Positions 13,661-26,693 of a stretch of 64,000 bases of DNA are shown piece by piece (position 1 is the stretch's first letter; each line of letters starts with the position of its first letter). The stretch comes from Diprion similis (taxonomy: Eukaryota; Arthropoda; Insecta; Hymenoptera; Diprionidae): the NCBI RefSeq assembly GCF_021155765.1, contig NC_060112.1, positions 23,958,501-24,022,500 of the forward strand, in the 5' to 3' direction. A program made the position numbers and the translations under genes. The notes beneath the pieces are model-generated. The model did not search any database and had not been told where the DNA came from. It was given only the letters and a program-made list of their open reading frames with translations.

Positions 13661-14588
13661 CTCTCCCGATGAGATTCAACTCTAGACGTGAACTAAAATC
13701 AGAGGATACTATAGAGGCCAGCATAGAAGCTTGTCTTATATACATAGGTATAGATATTATAAATACGCACCTCGCCTAAAGAGGTTTGGGAGAGTATAAG
13801 CGATTCGTTAGAATGATGATGATGAGATTGAGAGATATTGTAGACGCATATATATATATTTCCGATATGGGTATACTTTTTTTTTCCAAATTCCATTTAC
13901 AGCGGGTATATACATGTATAAGTACTTCATAATTTTCACTATTCACAAAGTATGTACTTTAATCAAAATTTGCTCGACTCTTCAATTCTCCAATTTAAAC
14001 TTTTGCTTCTGTTTCACATATAAATTACATATATGTAAAATAGGGCTCGTTCTCATAAACGCGAGTTAGTTTGATTGAAAATTGCGAGGGGAAACAAAAA
14101 CAAACAATCCTATCTGAAAAACTCCATTCCGTCTATTTTTCTGTTTACCAAATACGAATGTTTTTAGACAAAGGGTAGCGCCGAGTGAGTCTCGTGAGCA
14201 CTGTGAATTACTGATTCGTCTTGAAGTTCTTTGAATTCAAATTTGAATATTGAGTCATCGTGTCGAAACGGTTGGAACAATTTCTTCTATACTTTTTTTT
14301 TTTTTCAGAAATAAATTGGGAAGAACCATTGTGTCCCAAAAAAATGTCAAACAATTTCAAAGTTACCCACGTACAATGACCATGAAATATATCCCTCACC
14401 CTCTACATTACAGCCGGATTGCGATCAGTACATACATACTACATGTATACATTAATATTATACGACATTACGGCACGTGTATATTCGCGATGGTATGTAC
14501 AATACATTGACATTCCACGTATATACCTGTACACATATTATGCAGATAGAACGCTTTGTTCTCTGATCCACCTCGATGTTGTTTTGAG

Positions 14589-14628
14589 TCTTCTTATTCT
14601 TATTCTTATTCTTATTCTTATTCTTCTT
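14589..14628 (+). repeat. TTCTTA hexanucleotide repeat
   Basis: About five to six tandem copies of a CTTATT-type unit. Confidence 0.85.
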
Positions 14629-15523
14629 CGAGTTTGGTGTCGTTTCTTTCTAGCGTATTAACCAATCGGAAAACATTCGCATCGTAAAATATACGATAAA
14701 AATATTCTAAAAAAATTATTTACATTATATAATATTTGAATAGGTAAGAACAGCGGTAAAATGCCGGCAGAATTTTGAAAATTATTATCATTACATTACA
14801 GCCAGAAACCTACGCACAAGGTTCTTCATAACATATCGAAATGAAAGCAATCATTTATTTAATGATCGCGACAAGTCGCATTGTCAGCTACTTAACGACG
14901 ATCATCACGAGCGCGACATTCCAAGGCATGAAAAACGGTTTTTAAAAACATTCACGCGGCCTTGATAGGTATATATATACACATATATAAACATACCTCT
15001 CATCGTCGGTATACGCAAACGATTTTGCCGCAAGTATATACATATATATGTATATATGTATGTATGTGTATGTATAATTTCCTGTACGTATACGTTGTAT
15101 TATTATCTTCTATCGGAATAAATACAGAAGCTGCAGAAGAGGAACGAAGGAAGAACGAATCCGAACATTATAATATACGAGTCGCATGGTAACGTGACAC
15201 ATGTTATCACATGTATAAGCTTAAGTTCCGAGTGTTCGCATATGGTAAATCGTTTTATTTGATGCGAAACGATACGAACACGCCTCGATGCGATTTAGCG
15301 TTTCATCGCTTGTAATATTCGTGCCGCATTTTTGATCTACAATGTGGCGCGGATTGTCCCGAGGAACAGTCATTTCCGCGTAGCAAAGAGAACAACGGAA
15401 AATAAAGGAGATAAAGAAACAAAAAAAAAAAAACAAAAAAAAAATGGAAATAGAGAAGAAAAAAAACCTACATTCTTCAAGATTAGATAATAATCTAACT
15501 CAGGCTTGTAATTTATTTTCTAG

Positions 15524-15555
15524 CCGCCGCTGCCGCCACAGTCGCCGCGGTGTCG
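15524..15555 (+). other. Candidate 32-nt microexon
   Basis: A GC-rich 32-nt block is bracketed by a strong acceptor (TTTATTTTCTAG) and a strong donor (GTAAGG). Read with a two-base start it encodes a short Ala/Val-rich stretch (A-A-A-T-V-A-A-V-S). Flanking DNA is AT-rich and non-coding. If real, it belongs to a + strand gene whose other exons lie in undetected small pieces or outside the window. Confidence 0.3.
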
Positions 15556-16163
15556 GTAAGGTTTAAATATAAAGCTCGAGAAATATGTATATTTATATTT
15601 AGTACACTTTTGCTGTAAATTATTGAAAAACGTTATTCACATTAAAAGTTACCCATGCTGCGCGTTTTTGTATACATTTATAGGTATACGTATCTATACT
15701 ACGTGCTGCGGTAAATATAGCGTATGAAAATAAAATAGTATAACATGAGCTTTACGGGTTCTAATATCTGTACGTTTCTCCTTCTGACAATGAGATAATA
15801 TACCAATAATGGTATAGCATACATCCAAGCGACAACAACGTCGTGCTGATGATATTGTTCTACATCATTTATCTGATTGTTAATATGTGCCGAAAAAAAA
15901 TCCTGGTTTTCTCATTCACGAAAGGAACGAAACAGCAACGAACGTTTTAACCGTGACGTAAAACCCGGAAATCTACACAATCTGTTCCTTATATGTATAC
16001 AGCACGAGAGATTAATAGATGATAAAACATTGTGTAAGAAGAAAAATGAATGAACAAATTTATTGAAGGGTGATTGGTATTGTTACAGCTGTATTATGAT
16101 ATTGTGCAAATAAGAATTGAATTCTTGGTTTTAGGTTTATTCTCAAAAGCGGGGAATCGTATC

Positions 16164-16433
16164 ATGGCGTGCTTAAAAATCGATGAGTTTGAAACACCGC
16201 GGCGCAGGTTAGCAACGATGGGAAGAAGGGAGGTAGAAAGGGAAAAGAGAGGAAGAGAGGGCAACAAGAGAGAGAGGAGTAAAGTGGTAGTCAAGAAACC
16301 AACAACATGGCTGCCAACCTACGAACAGAGCGCCGCCTGGACGGAATATTGGAACTTTCGACGTCTTTCAATTGTTTATACTTGTAGTTTCGACGAAAAT
16401 TATATCACTTTCATTTTTCATAACCTAACCTAA
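16164..16433 (+). CDS. Possible small ORF or 5' leader exon, unassigned
   Basis: A reading frame starts at an ATGG in good context and runs 89 codons. It begins M-A-C-L-K-I-D-E-F-E-T-P-R-R and then becomes very Arg/Lys/Glu-rich. A donor-like CGCAG|GTTAGC follows codon 14. The frame matches no family I recognise. It lies 3.5 kb upstream of the MANBAL-type gene on the same strand and may simply be that gene's 5' leader or promoter region. It is not in frame with it. Confidence 0.2.
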   Translation: MACLKIDEFETPRRRLATMGRREVEREKRGREGNKRERSKVVVKKPTTWLPTYEQSAAWTEYWNFRRLSIVYTCSFDENYITFIFHNLT

Positions 16434-16439
16434 AAATTT

Positions 16440-19400
16440 GCTACGCTTACTGTATAACGAAAATGGAAGTAAAATCACATACGTCTCACAATTTCTGTAA
16501 CGCAACGCTATTTCTGGTATTTTTTTTTTTTTTGTTTTTTTTTTTCATCGTTACATTGGTTGGTTTTTCACTTTGACTTGCAGGTGAAATAAATCTAATT
16601 ATTACTTTTTAGTTTCGTGATACAGCCAATTAAGTCTCTAAAATCGCAACAATGAATCACCGTATTATTCATTATTTCACTTCGTATTAAACGTCATCCG
16701 TATTTTTGATTTTTTCGAAATGTATACATTAATGATTTACAATTGCAACAACGAATCAACGAGTTTTATGGGTTCAACTCTTTTCAAATGTTATTCATTT
16801 TAGAAAACCTGTTCCTCACTGCCCTGTTAACCAATAAATAAAATACGAGAAAAAGCGGCGATGTATGAAAGTAATTCACAAATAAGTTTCTATTTGTACT
16901 TTTATACGGCGTACTAATGATCTCGGCCTGCCTCGAAACCTCTGTCGAGTTTTCATCGCAGTAACATCGAGCTAAACTTTCCAGCGATGGCTTGAAAAAT
17001 GAAGACATTTTCCAAGCATTGAATCAGGTAATATACACACAAGATAGAAATTATTTGTGGGTTAGATCGACAAAGGATTACAGTCAGCTATCCAGCAAAC
17101 TTTTGTGTTAGCCACATATAAAAACAGTCAAAGATTACTGCAGACCCTAAACATATGGTTTGGCTTTAGAGCATGTCCTCGTCTCTCCTGATGCAAATGC
17201 TAGGGGAATCGTATCGTACAACGAAATTTAGAACTTCAAGGAGACGAGGCTAATCATATTGAAAACGCAAAAGTTTTGAGAAAGTCTTGACTGCGTTTGA
17301 CAGGTTTGTAACCCCTTTTCTCATTCCAATGTCTACGTGCAACGAATAAGACGAACAGTGGTTATGTGAAGAAATTGATCTGCACAGATTAGAAACTGAA
17401 ATTGTACTGAGAAAATTTTACCACTCATGGATTAAAATTTATACGACAAATTAGTTAGGTGCATGTTTATCTTCTCACTGATAGAAATATCGAACTGTTA
17501 GTGTGCTAATATGAGAGTTACAGAACCTGCTGGTTTCGATAGAAGAAACACCTGACAGTAGTAGTGATTCGACGAGTGAAGAAGCAAAGTATGTCTTCAA
17601 TACTTCGAGCTGAAGGTTTTAGATAATTCTAAGTATTACAAACTAAGTTTAAATAAGGCTGATTGCTGTGGAAGTTGGATTTATGAAGCAAGTGTGTGTA
17701 TGTACAATGTGGTTGACCTGGCCTTGCTTGCTACTTCAACAGGCACTGCTGCCATCATACAAGAGTGAAAAAGAAAATTTATAATGTTTGACGAAGAAAA
17801 AAGCTAACCAAAAAATCGGATGATCGAAGAGATTGTTGATCGGCAAAAGTGCAAAAGGGAGTAATTTTTTTTCCGTCAAGTTGACGAGCTCAACGTACGA
17901 GGGACGTTTACTTGGTTAGGTGTGAGTTTAATGTATCGAAAATATATATTGAGTTTTTGAGGAAACAGTCGGAGGATAATGAACAACCTTTAAAAACTAT
18001 GAGAATAGTAATTTTTACTCAGTAATCGTGGTAAAATTGATATTAAAACCTTGGTTTGTACGTCAGAAATGAAAAATGCCGTGTACAATTCGAGTCGCCG
18101 TATTGGGGTGTTTGATTGTTAGTTTGCGGGCATAATTGCCTGCGAAATAACCGCATACCAAAATATAACATCGATTCGCACGATAATAATGGTAAGTTGT
18201 TAATTTCTTACCTTAATATGACAGGAATACAGAAGCTCACTTCAAACTTGGATGTAAACACAGGCATTTTTTAACGGAATTGACACTAGGGCAGCTTAAA
18301 TTGATGAGCATTAAGCACTCGTTACATCGCGCTGAACGTTATCTCACTATTTTAGATTTAATTACGTTATTAAATACCGCAATAAATATAAGAATTCACG
18401 AACTCTTCGGAAAACATCCATCGAAAACTAAAGATGGCAGCCATTCTTCTGTACAAAACAAAGGTCCACATCCACGGACTCCCGAGCAACGAAGCCTCGA
18501 ACCCAGACGGTTTCCGGCGCTGCTGTCTCGGCGCATACATTCGAAAGTGTTTCTTGCAACAATCATTTTCACCATGATTGCACAGCGGGAGATCTTTCCG
18601 CTTAAATTTGGGGAAAAGTAATGTACTGCGAATTTTATCCCAAGCTATATTCAATCGATTTTTGGATTATTTTCAGTTATTTATTGCGAATTTTAGTCGT
18701 GAATTTAGTACAAGTAGGATCCGGCAGTCAGCGCTTGAGCCGAAACGCAATTATTCATTAGTTCTTTTTTTCATAGTTTCGCAGCGCCATCTGTAATCGG
18801 TTGCCTCAGAGTTTACATATCTTGTTGCCAACTTCAGCTGGAAGAACTCGCATCTCTCACACGAACATTTTGCTTATTCGACATAAATCGTGCATTGATG
18901 AGGTTTTCGGATATGCACATGTTTGTAAAAGTGAGGCCTCAAATTTTTTTTCAACACTTTTTCATGTAACGCTTAAAGCTTGCAGTGTTTTAAATTACAA
19001 GCTGTCTCTGCGTGCGCCGCAGCAGCGACTGTTCCGAGCAACAACAATGACAAATGACGATGTTGGCAGTACTGTTGAACATCATGCAACTTCAGATCGG
19101 AGTATTCGCAGACAGATTCTGAACGCTTAGCTCGGCCCTCGGCGATTTAATACTTGGATTATTGATCAACACACGGCATATATGTTTTAATAATAGAGCA
19201 ATCTACGAAGACACATAGGCATGTAATGATAGTTATTGTGTGCTGAATGGCATGCGGTATATTGTCGTATTTACACAAGTATCAATTGAATCCAATCGGA
19301 TTATTACTGGAAGAGATAATAAGTGTTTAGCGAAGCTCGCCGCTACTTTTTAAAGAACACAGTACTGATCGTCCGGCTGCTGTATGCTGCTGTTCACTGC

Positions 19401-19907
19401 TCTATGCTTCAGCCAGATTGTATAACAAAAAAATAACCGAGTGGAAAACCTTGAACCCAAAAAGGAGTGCTGAAAATAAACACTAAGCTTCTACTCGCAC
19501 GAATCACGTTCGAGCATTTGAACTTCTGCACGTTTTGCTATTAAAAAATATCTTTTAACACAGATTAATGAATCAAGCCGTCAGATTTTAGATTCAACAC
19601 TTGCAAGTCGGAGGTAAAACTCACTCTGTTGACGAAAACAATGAATCTCTTTATTTCTTGTTCACAATTATGTATCCCCAACTTTATTCACATTTCACAT
19701 CATACATTTTGATAATTTTCCTGATTTTTTATTTGGCAGCCTTAAAAAATTAGCAGTTTAAAAGAAGCGACCAATTGGTTGATTTTTAAATTTATTTATT
19801 CAATCTAAACAGTTTGCAAATAACCCACATCCAACATACCTGTACAGATTTAGACTGTAGTTACTGTCATATCAGCTTCCATATCTACAATGTTTTCTTT
19901 CTTTCAG
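16440..19907. other. Intergenic / probable 5' leader intron of MANBAL-type gene
   Basis: No coding exon is supported. A GC-richer patch at 18425-18560 contains a palindromic ATGGC/GCCAT motif (GATGGCAGCCAT) reminiscent of YY1-type promoter elements, and could be a transcription start for the downstream gene. The reading frames on either strand at 18280-18654 look accidental. Confidence 0.4.
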
Positions 19908-19918
19908 AAAGCACTGCG

Positions 19919-20248
19919 ATGGTTGACACAGACCCTCAAATAAAGAGGCTTTTGTTGCCTACAGAGGAAACTTTGTTTGAGCAATTATTGAGAATTGGTC
20001 TTTACCTGGGAGCTGTATTTCAAATTGTCTGTCTCCTGGCAATTGTAGTCTACCAGGCAGGACCATCGGACGGGGTGACTGCTCTAAAGGTGATAAGAAT
20101 TTGTGTTCATTAACGGATAATCAGGAAGTATAATCGGTATGTTTCACAGGACGATCCCAGTGACGTTGAATGCTCCGAAAACAGCCCTCAAGTAACACCC
20201 AGACGGCCTCATAGACTCCGAAAACAAGAGAAAAAGAAGAGACGCTGA
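19919..20248 (+). CDS. MANBAL: UPF0239 family small membrane protein (MANBAL / anon-73B1 type)
   Basis: Two coding exons, 19919-20089 and 20150-20248, are separated by a 60-bp phase-0 GT-AG intron and give 89 residues. A pyrimidine-rich acceptor ends at 19907, so a 5' untranslated exon lies upstream. The start is the first ATG after that acceptor. An N-terminal polar segment is followed by one hydrophobic helix (about 27-45) carrying the family pattern R-I-G-L-Y-L-G-A-V-F-Q-I-V-C-L-L-A-I. A short polar linker leads to a very basic C-terminus ending K-K-K-R-R. Length matches the family (about 85-90 aa). UPF0239 proteins are single-pass membrane proteins of unknown function, so no activity is assigned. 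The first polyadenylation hexamer seen is AATAAA at 21012. Confidence 0.88.
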
Positions 20249-23200
20249 AGAAACGAAAGATGAATGTCAGAACGATACACGGAGATATTTTATAAATTTT
20301 GTGATATTTTATCTGTATATTTGTTATTTATCGACCTGATTTTGACTTGTTGGAAAATGACCGGTTAATTAACTTTATTACTCTGGTATTGTGAAATAGA
20401 ATATTGCTTCTCAAGTAGCAATGTCATCCGGCAGCTCTGTATTCTGTGTATAGAATTAAAATTAAAATACTTCCATTTATATGAAAAATTGAATCCCATA
20501 TGAATAAGAAAAAAAATGGAAGAAGCATATTGGAATCATTACAGTACAGCTTTCAATGATTTTTTTGACAGTATTTCATCAATAATTTGATCTAGGAGCA
20601 GGTTCTTTAAAGTTAGAGCAGGTAGGGAAGTTTTATGAACTAGCAACAGATCGTAATTTAGTGTATAGATAATAATCAGTATCCTCCAATTCTTATGATG
20701 AAAATAATGATTGTACCATTTATATTTTTTATATTACTTTTATTGTATTTAAGATATGATAACACGTTTCATTGAATCATTTATTCTTGCGAAAATGTCA
20801 GCCAACTATATGCCAGTACCTCTTCAGCCAATATTTGGACTAATGACATAGTACTGATGAGTTTACTAATGATGTCGCTAAGAATACAAAGTAATTGAAC
20901 TGATTTACACCTGGCGAAGAGGATCGAATTTCCATACCACTCTAGTGCCTGTACTTTATGTTTATGTGTAGGTGAGTGTGTGTGTTTTTTTGTGTTACTA
21001 CATGTAAGAGAAATAAAAATGAAATTTTCTTCAAAAACAAAACCTAATGCGTCTGCAGATTGATCAGCTACTCAGCTTCTCTATTTACTTCAAAGATATC
21101 AACATGGAACTCCAGAAATTGTATCGGCCTTTTTTTTGCTTTTATTATAAGTTGGAATCCTCTGATTGTAGATGCAACAAAAACTTTTCATTTTGCAATT
21201 GTAAAGAACCAATTACATCTCAATCGACTTACAGAGTAGGATTTTTCTGCTGATAGACTTACAGACAAGTATTCATGAAATTTGAATAATTCTAAATTGT
21301 TACAACATCCATTAAAAGTGCAGTTTGCATTTTATATTTTGAATAATCATTGAATATATCATTTTTATTTTATACCCTCTTTTTTGGTAGTGCTATAGAG
21401 TTTGCCACTAGGTTTACAATATTATTATTAGTTTCTAAATTTCAAATATGTTATTACGTATGTACCTGTTTTAGGAATATTTAAATGTGAATTCATCTTT
21501 TAAAATAATAATTTTAAGTTATATTTCGGCTGGTGCTTTTGCCAACACTGATTCTTATTAAAATTCCGTTGATGATTTACTTTTTATTGCCAGCATTCCA
21601 TGAATTCTGAAAGTGTAGTTTGAAACTAAAGTTACAACTTTTCAAAGCGTTTTTTATCCATTCATTTTACCAAGCTGTAAAAACATAGAATCAGGTTTGC
21701 TTGACACTAGACACGAATGGGTACACATTACAACAGTAAGTTACAAGATAGAATAATACAACGAGGATACATTGATGCAGTTTTGATAATAAATGCAAGG
21801 ACCTAAAAGTTGGCTCCAGAGAGCTCACAAATCAAACAGAAACAGTCAAAGACATCCATTGATCTAGCTTGCTGACATAAAAACCAAACAGCTTCATGGG
21901 AGAATGTAAAATGTGCCACATTGACTAAAAAGTTTTATTACTCGTAAACAGTTTTAATGATTAATTAACTGAAAAGCAAGATTCTGCTATTACTCAGCTC
22001 ACAAATTTTCGTTTATTGGATATCTCGAGTTCAATTTATACTTCATTTGTTAGCTCTTTAGTTGGCCAAACTGGCGCGTTATAACTCATTGAGATTAACT
22101 TATGCAATCAACAATAATATTCTAGCGCATGGAATGCTTTTTGTGAAGTGAAACTTTTCATATTCATTCATTTAAGCATATATAAATCATTCGGAAACAT
22201 TGAATATTACTCGTTACATCAGCAAAGAAATAAATTTCAATAAACATGTGTATTTAACTATCGAGCTCTGCCCATGCGCTACATAATATTTTGTAAATTT
22301 TTAAATCAACTTTTTTTTTCCCAAGCAAAATTAAACGGAGGAATAAACATATAAATTGTTAGCAATCATACAAAATATATCGTGTAGGTAGGATTTTTTT
22401 TTTTTTTTTTTTTAAATTCATTTATTACATTTTTGTTCACCTTTAGCTATGAGAATTGATAGCAGAATATACTTTATGTAATATTTTATTTAAGAATATA
22501 TAAATACGGGGGCCCACGTATGGATTTAGCTATATCGATAAAAATGGATTTTTTTTGTTTTTTTTTCTTAGTTTTTTCTTTTTTCCTTTCATTATTTATT
22601 GCGCTGCTAACATACTTTAATATATTTGATATTACATATACAAGCAAAACTACATTATAAAAGAAACTTATAATTTATAAATGATGAGCGGTGTTACTCA
22701 TATTTCTGTTAAAAACCACATACCGCATTATTGATAATATTTAGAGTTGCACCTCCATTACTCAATTCATAGATTATGCAAAACAAAAGAATATGTAATG
22801 AAGAAATTCAACATTGTAATGCACATCCTTTTGTGTATAACTAAGATATGTGCAGAAACGAATGATAATACAATTACGTTTTTTTTTCTGTCGATTAGAT
22901 AAGCATTTAAAATATATAAAGGTATGTGTAATAAATGAAAGTTTTTTGTGATAATTTTTTTTGAATTTTTTTTCTTCATTTTATACTTCGAATTGTCCTC
23001 ACGGTATCTAGGAAACTAAGCGGCAAGAGCCATAAATGAAAATGAAATAATAAAATTTTCTTTGAAACAAAGAATAATAAATTGATTAATTTTATTGCAG
23101 ATAAATTATTTGGTCAGTATACAACCTTTGCAATGTTATAAGTTGTAAAATTGCTGTGCCCAAATTAAGATGCAAAATTGCAGTCAAGAATCCCCAACTG

Positions 23201-24749
23201 ATTATGTGTTTGCAAATAACTGAAAAAAAAACTAAAATAAATGAACCTATTACGCTGAAGGCGATTCTTACTCACTTATGTTCTTTGCAATAAACATGCT
23301 TTACAACAAATAGAATTATTTAATATCGCAAATATTACAATAAGATGCAAATTTTCTGGATACGCAACACAGAAGCTAACTTATTAATATAACAGAGGTA
23401 TTGTTCACAGTATAATGTCAAGTTATAGACAATTTTTGTGGGCCCCTATTCTACACTTCCAACGAAAATCAGTTACAGGTCGCTAAGAGAGGACCTGTCT
23501 TGCATAGATCATATTAGTTTATTTTTATGCTCAAGCTGTCTTGTTCTCACATTTCTGTTCTATGTTATGTATATTAAGTCAAGTTTGATTTTTCACATTT
23601 TCTTTTTATGAATTGTGCATTACTATTCGATGCTGTAGATACGAAAATCAGTGCAGCAGCAACTGATTAGGTTTCATGTAATTCATTTCATAGTTATATT
23701 ATATAATATATTGAATATTATTATCAAGAGGTTAATTTCTCGAAAAGAGAATCAATCATTTAGCTTTACAAAAGCGTAAAGTGGCATTTATTCTCGAATT
23801 TCATGATTTGTATTCAATGTTGTATGTCAGGGTGTGGTCCATTTGAAATCACGAACATTTCGTTTACTTTACAGATCAAAAACTGAGAACGAATGTAGCG
23901 TTTGCAGTACAATTATCATGTATTACTTACATTTTTAGTAAATAATGTGTATATGCTAACTTTTCGTTTCAGACTTGAAGGTTCACAGTGTTCTGTATTG
24001 TCAGATTAGATTTCATTTATTGATTCATCATATTTATATTTTTCTTTCTTTTAGTGACATTTTTTTTGCAAGTAGCAACCTCTTTGAAGATAACCCAGTT
24101 AAAATATTGAATTAACGTTCATTAACACTGTCTGCATGTTCTCATAGCTGACGTTAGGTTGAAATTTTTTTCTTTTCCTGTACGTTTTTATACTTTATTT
24201 TAGTTTCATTATATCTCAAACAACACCAACAATATTTAAGAATATGAAACACACGAACACGTGGAATTCAATATCAATGAGAGGCGAATGATTGAATAAG
24301 TTGAATTGTTTGAATCAGTGGCAGCTATCTTCGCGACACTCGTGAAAAGTGGATGTTTCGGGAACAGAAAATAATATTCAAAATCTGTTAAACGAGCTAC
24401 TTAAAACTTGATCAACCCGCAATTTCTTGCGCAAAACGTATTTAGCATACTGTATATGATTTGGAGTAATCATATTATTCAGCCTCGATATGGTTGTAAA
24501 TTTTAACTCATTATTTTCCTAACGTGCCACAAGATTTTTTTTTTTCATTGTCTTAATGCCTTTTTATGCAATAACAAATCTACAAAAATATAGCCTTTCC
24601 ATCTGATCACGTCTCGTTATATTATCTCAATAAATGGATTTTATTAAACGCAGCAAATACCTTTTTTATAAGGCGTTTACCCATACGTTCCCCCTTACTG
24701 CTTCGTATTTGTCAATTACTCAATTTAATTGTGTTTTACCGTTCTTTTG

Positions 24750-24774
24750 CCCCCCCCCCCCCCCCCTCCCCCCC
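24750..24774 (+). repeat. Interrupted C homopolymer
   Basis: Seventeen C, one T, seven C. Confidence 0.95.
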
Positions 24775-25581
24775 ACAAAATTTACTAAATTACATGATTG
24801 TTGTAATTAGTAAAAACGAACAATAATAATAAGAAAAAGAAAAACAAAAAAAAAAAATGGTTTTCTACTCAACAAACTAGTTGTGATCTTCTGTAGCAAG
24901 TCTCATTGACTATGCTACACATAAATAGAATATTTTTTTCAACACAATCATTTAGCAGCCTCGGTGCATTAACGGCACACTTGGGCGTTGCTTATTATAT
25001 ACATCTTCATTCATACTATCACTGTATCTTAAATCTAACCAACATTTATGTACAATTCACGTTGTCAAATCTGTGACACAACATTATGATCATATCAGAC
25101 ATGGGCGCACGCGTACTGAATTGATTCTTCAGGGTTTCTGAATAATATTTTTATAGCCGTCGTCATTGAAAACTCGCATATAACGTTACTTTCAACTATC
25201 TCTCATCAATTATATAATATTAAATTAATTGAGAGTTATTCACTTCACAGATGATACATCATGCGATCTAATATTGTGTGGCATAATTTCACAACTATAC
25301 ATAAGGTCTACTTGAAAAGCTACACATTGAAAAGAAGGACGAAAAAAAGTTTGTCATAACACGAAGCTGGGCGTAATAACATAACTCCAGCAGATTTTAT
25401 ATCTGCAGATTTAATTTTCAGACATTTCTCAACCAATTTCACAACTGTCTGACATTAAACTCTCAATCAAACCAAAATAGCCCCATCCATAACGTCTCAG
25501 GCACAACAGCTAATAAATATATATCTTCCTATATATATATATCAATCTGTAATATTATATTCGCGCCTTGTATGTACATTA

Positions 25582-25600
25582 CCCCCCCCCCCCCCCCCCC
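25582..25600 (+). repeat. 19-C homopolymer
   Basis: Nineteen consecutive C bases. Confidence 0.95.
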
Positions 25601-26693
25601 TCCCTGCGCCTACTCAATAATTAATATATAAACGATATACTTAGTAATTTTCATTCTCTCGAAATATTTAAGCACGCTGTCAAGCTCTCTCTATGCTCAT
25701 ACCTTACGTATAATATACATCATTACGGGAATCCTAAACCTAAATTATGTATAAATATATATTTTACTTATATGAAAAGCATCAGTCTCCATACGCTAAG
25801 GGTTGTCCTAGACCTCGATTCCCTGCAGCCTAAGAAAACTACCATTCTGGCTTCTAAGAATAAGCCAATACTTTACCTCGCTATTCTCACCAGGGAAATG
25901 AGTGCCAAGACGTTCCGAAGCGAGCATTTCATATAATACCGGAAAATATATATTTTCTGTGTAAAAAAAATAATCATGCTTCTTAACAACTAAATACATA
26001 GTATAGCAGTTTGACGACTCTTCTTCTTAGATACACATTAGCGCAATTGTACACTAATCAGTCAAGTTTTTTCTGTATTATTTGTTTTATCCATTATCCT
26101 TAGTAGCAATGCAAGCGGTAGAGCCTGTCAGCACAACCACCACTTTTCTTCTATCTCGTATAGTGTGGTGCATTTGGCAGTGAGGACATCGTATAGTATT
26201 AGTCAAAAATTGGTTATGTTTGCACCTTTTCAATTATTCTTTAGGCGCCATTCGGTGTATTTACCTATGTTATTTTATAGTTTGGCCCCACCAGAATTTT
26301 ATATGCTTTGTGAGCAGCTACACCAACGAAACAGTTTACCATAAATATGAAACAAGTTTTCAAACATGGGTTGAGATTTGGAGCAACTTAAAAACACTTT
26401 CTTGAAAAACCGTTGCAGATCGCCTATAGAAAAGACTAAGTTGAAAGGTACGACGAAATTTGTTAATTTAGTTACATAAATAATAAAGCTGATGTTTCGT
26501 GTTTAAATTGTGTGATCCGCAACTTACAACACAAATCTCAGTGATATAATATGTGCTACTGATTTCATTGACAATTCAGCAAACATAGCTGTTGCAGCTG
26601 CTCAACTGACATATAGCTCGATTGATTGGTTGCAGTCTTAAGTCATATCCGAGAGGTCCGTATTTGATACGGAGCATTGTTTTTCTGTATAAT

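Larger units (their letters stand above)
20249..26693. other. Convergent 3' interval between MANBAL-type and FAM120-type genes
   Basis: No coding exon is seen in 6.4 kb of AT-rich DNA. It must contain the 3' UTRs of the + strand gene at 20 kb and the - strand gene ending at 26694. Two C runs occur at 24750-24774 (17 C, T, 7 C) and 25582-25600 (19 C). Several T-rich tracts are present. Confidence 0.6.

Noticed and set aside
18280-18654. Frames on both strands over a GC-richer patch
   Set aside because: Neither strand has coding character beyond this patch; a promoter-like element is the simpler reading.
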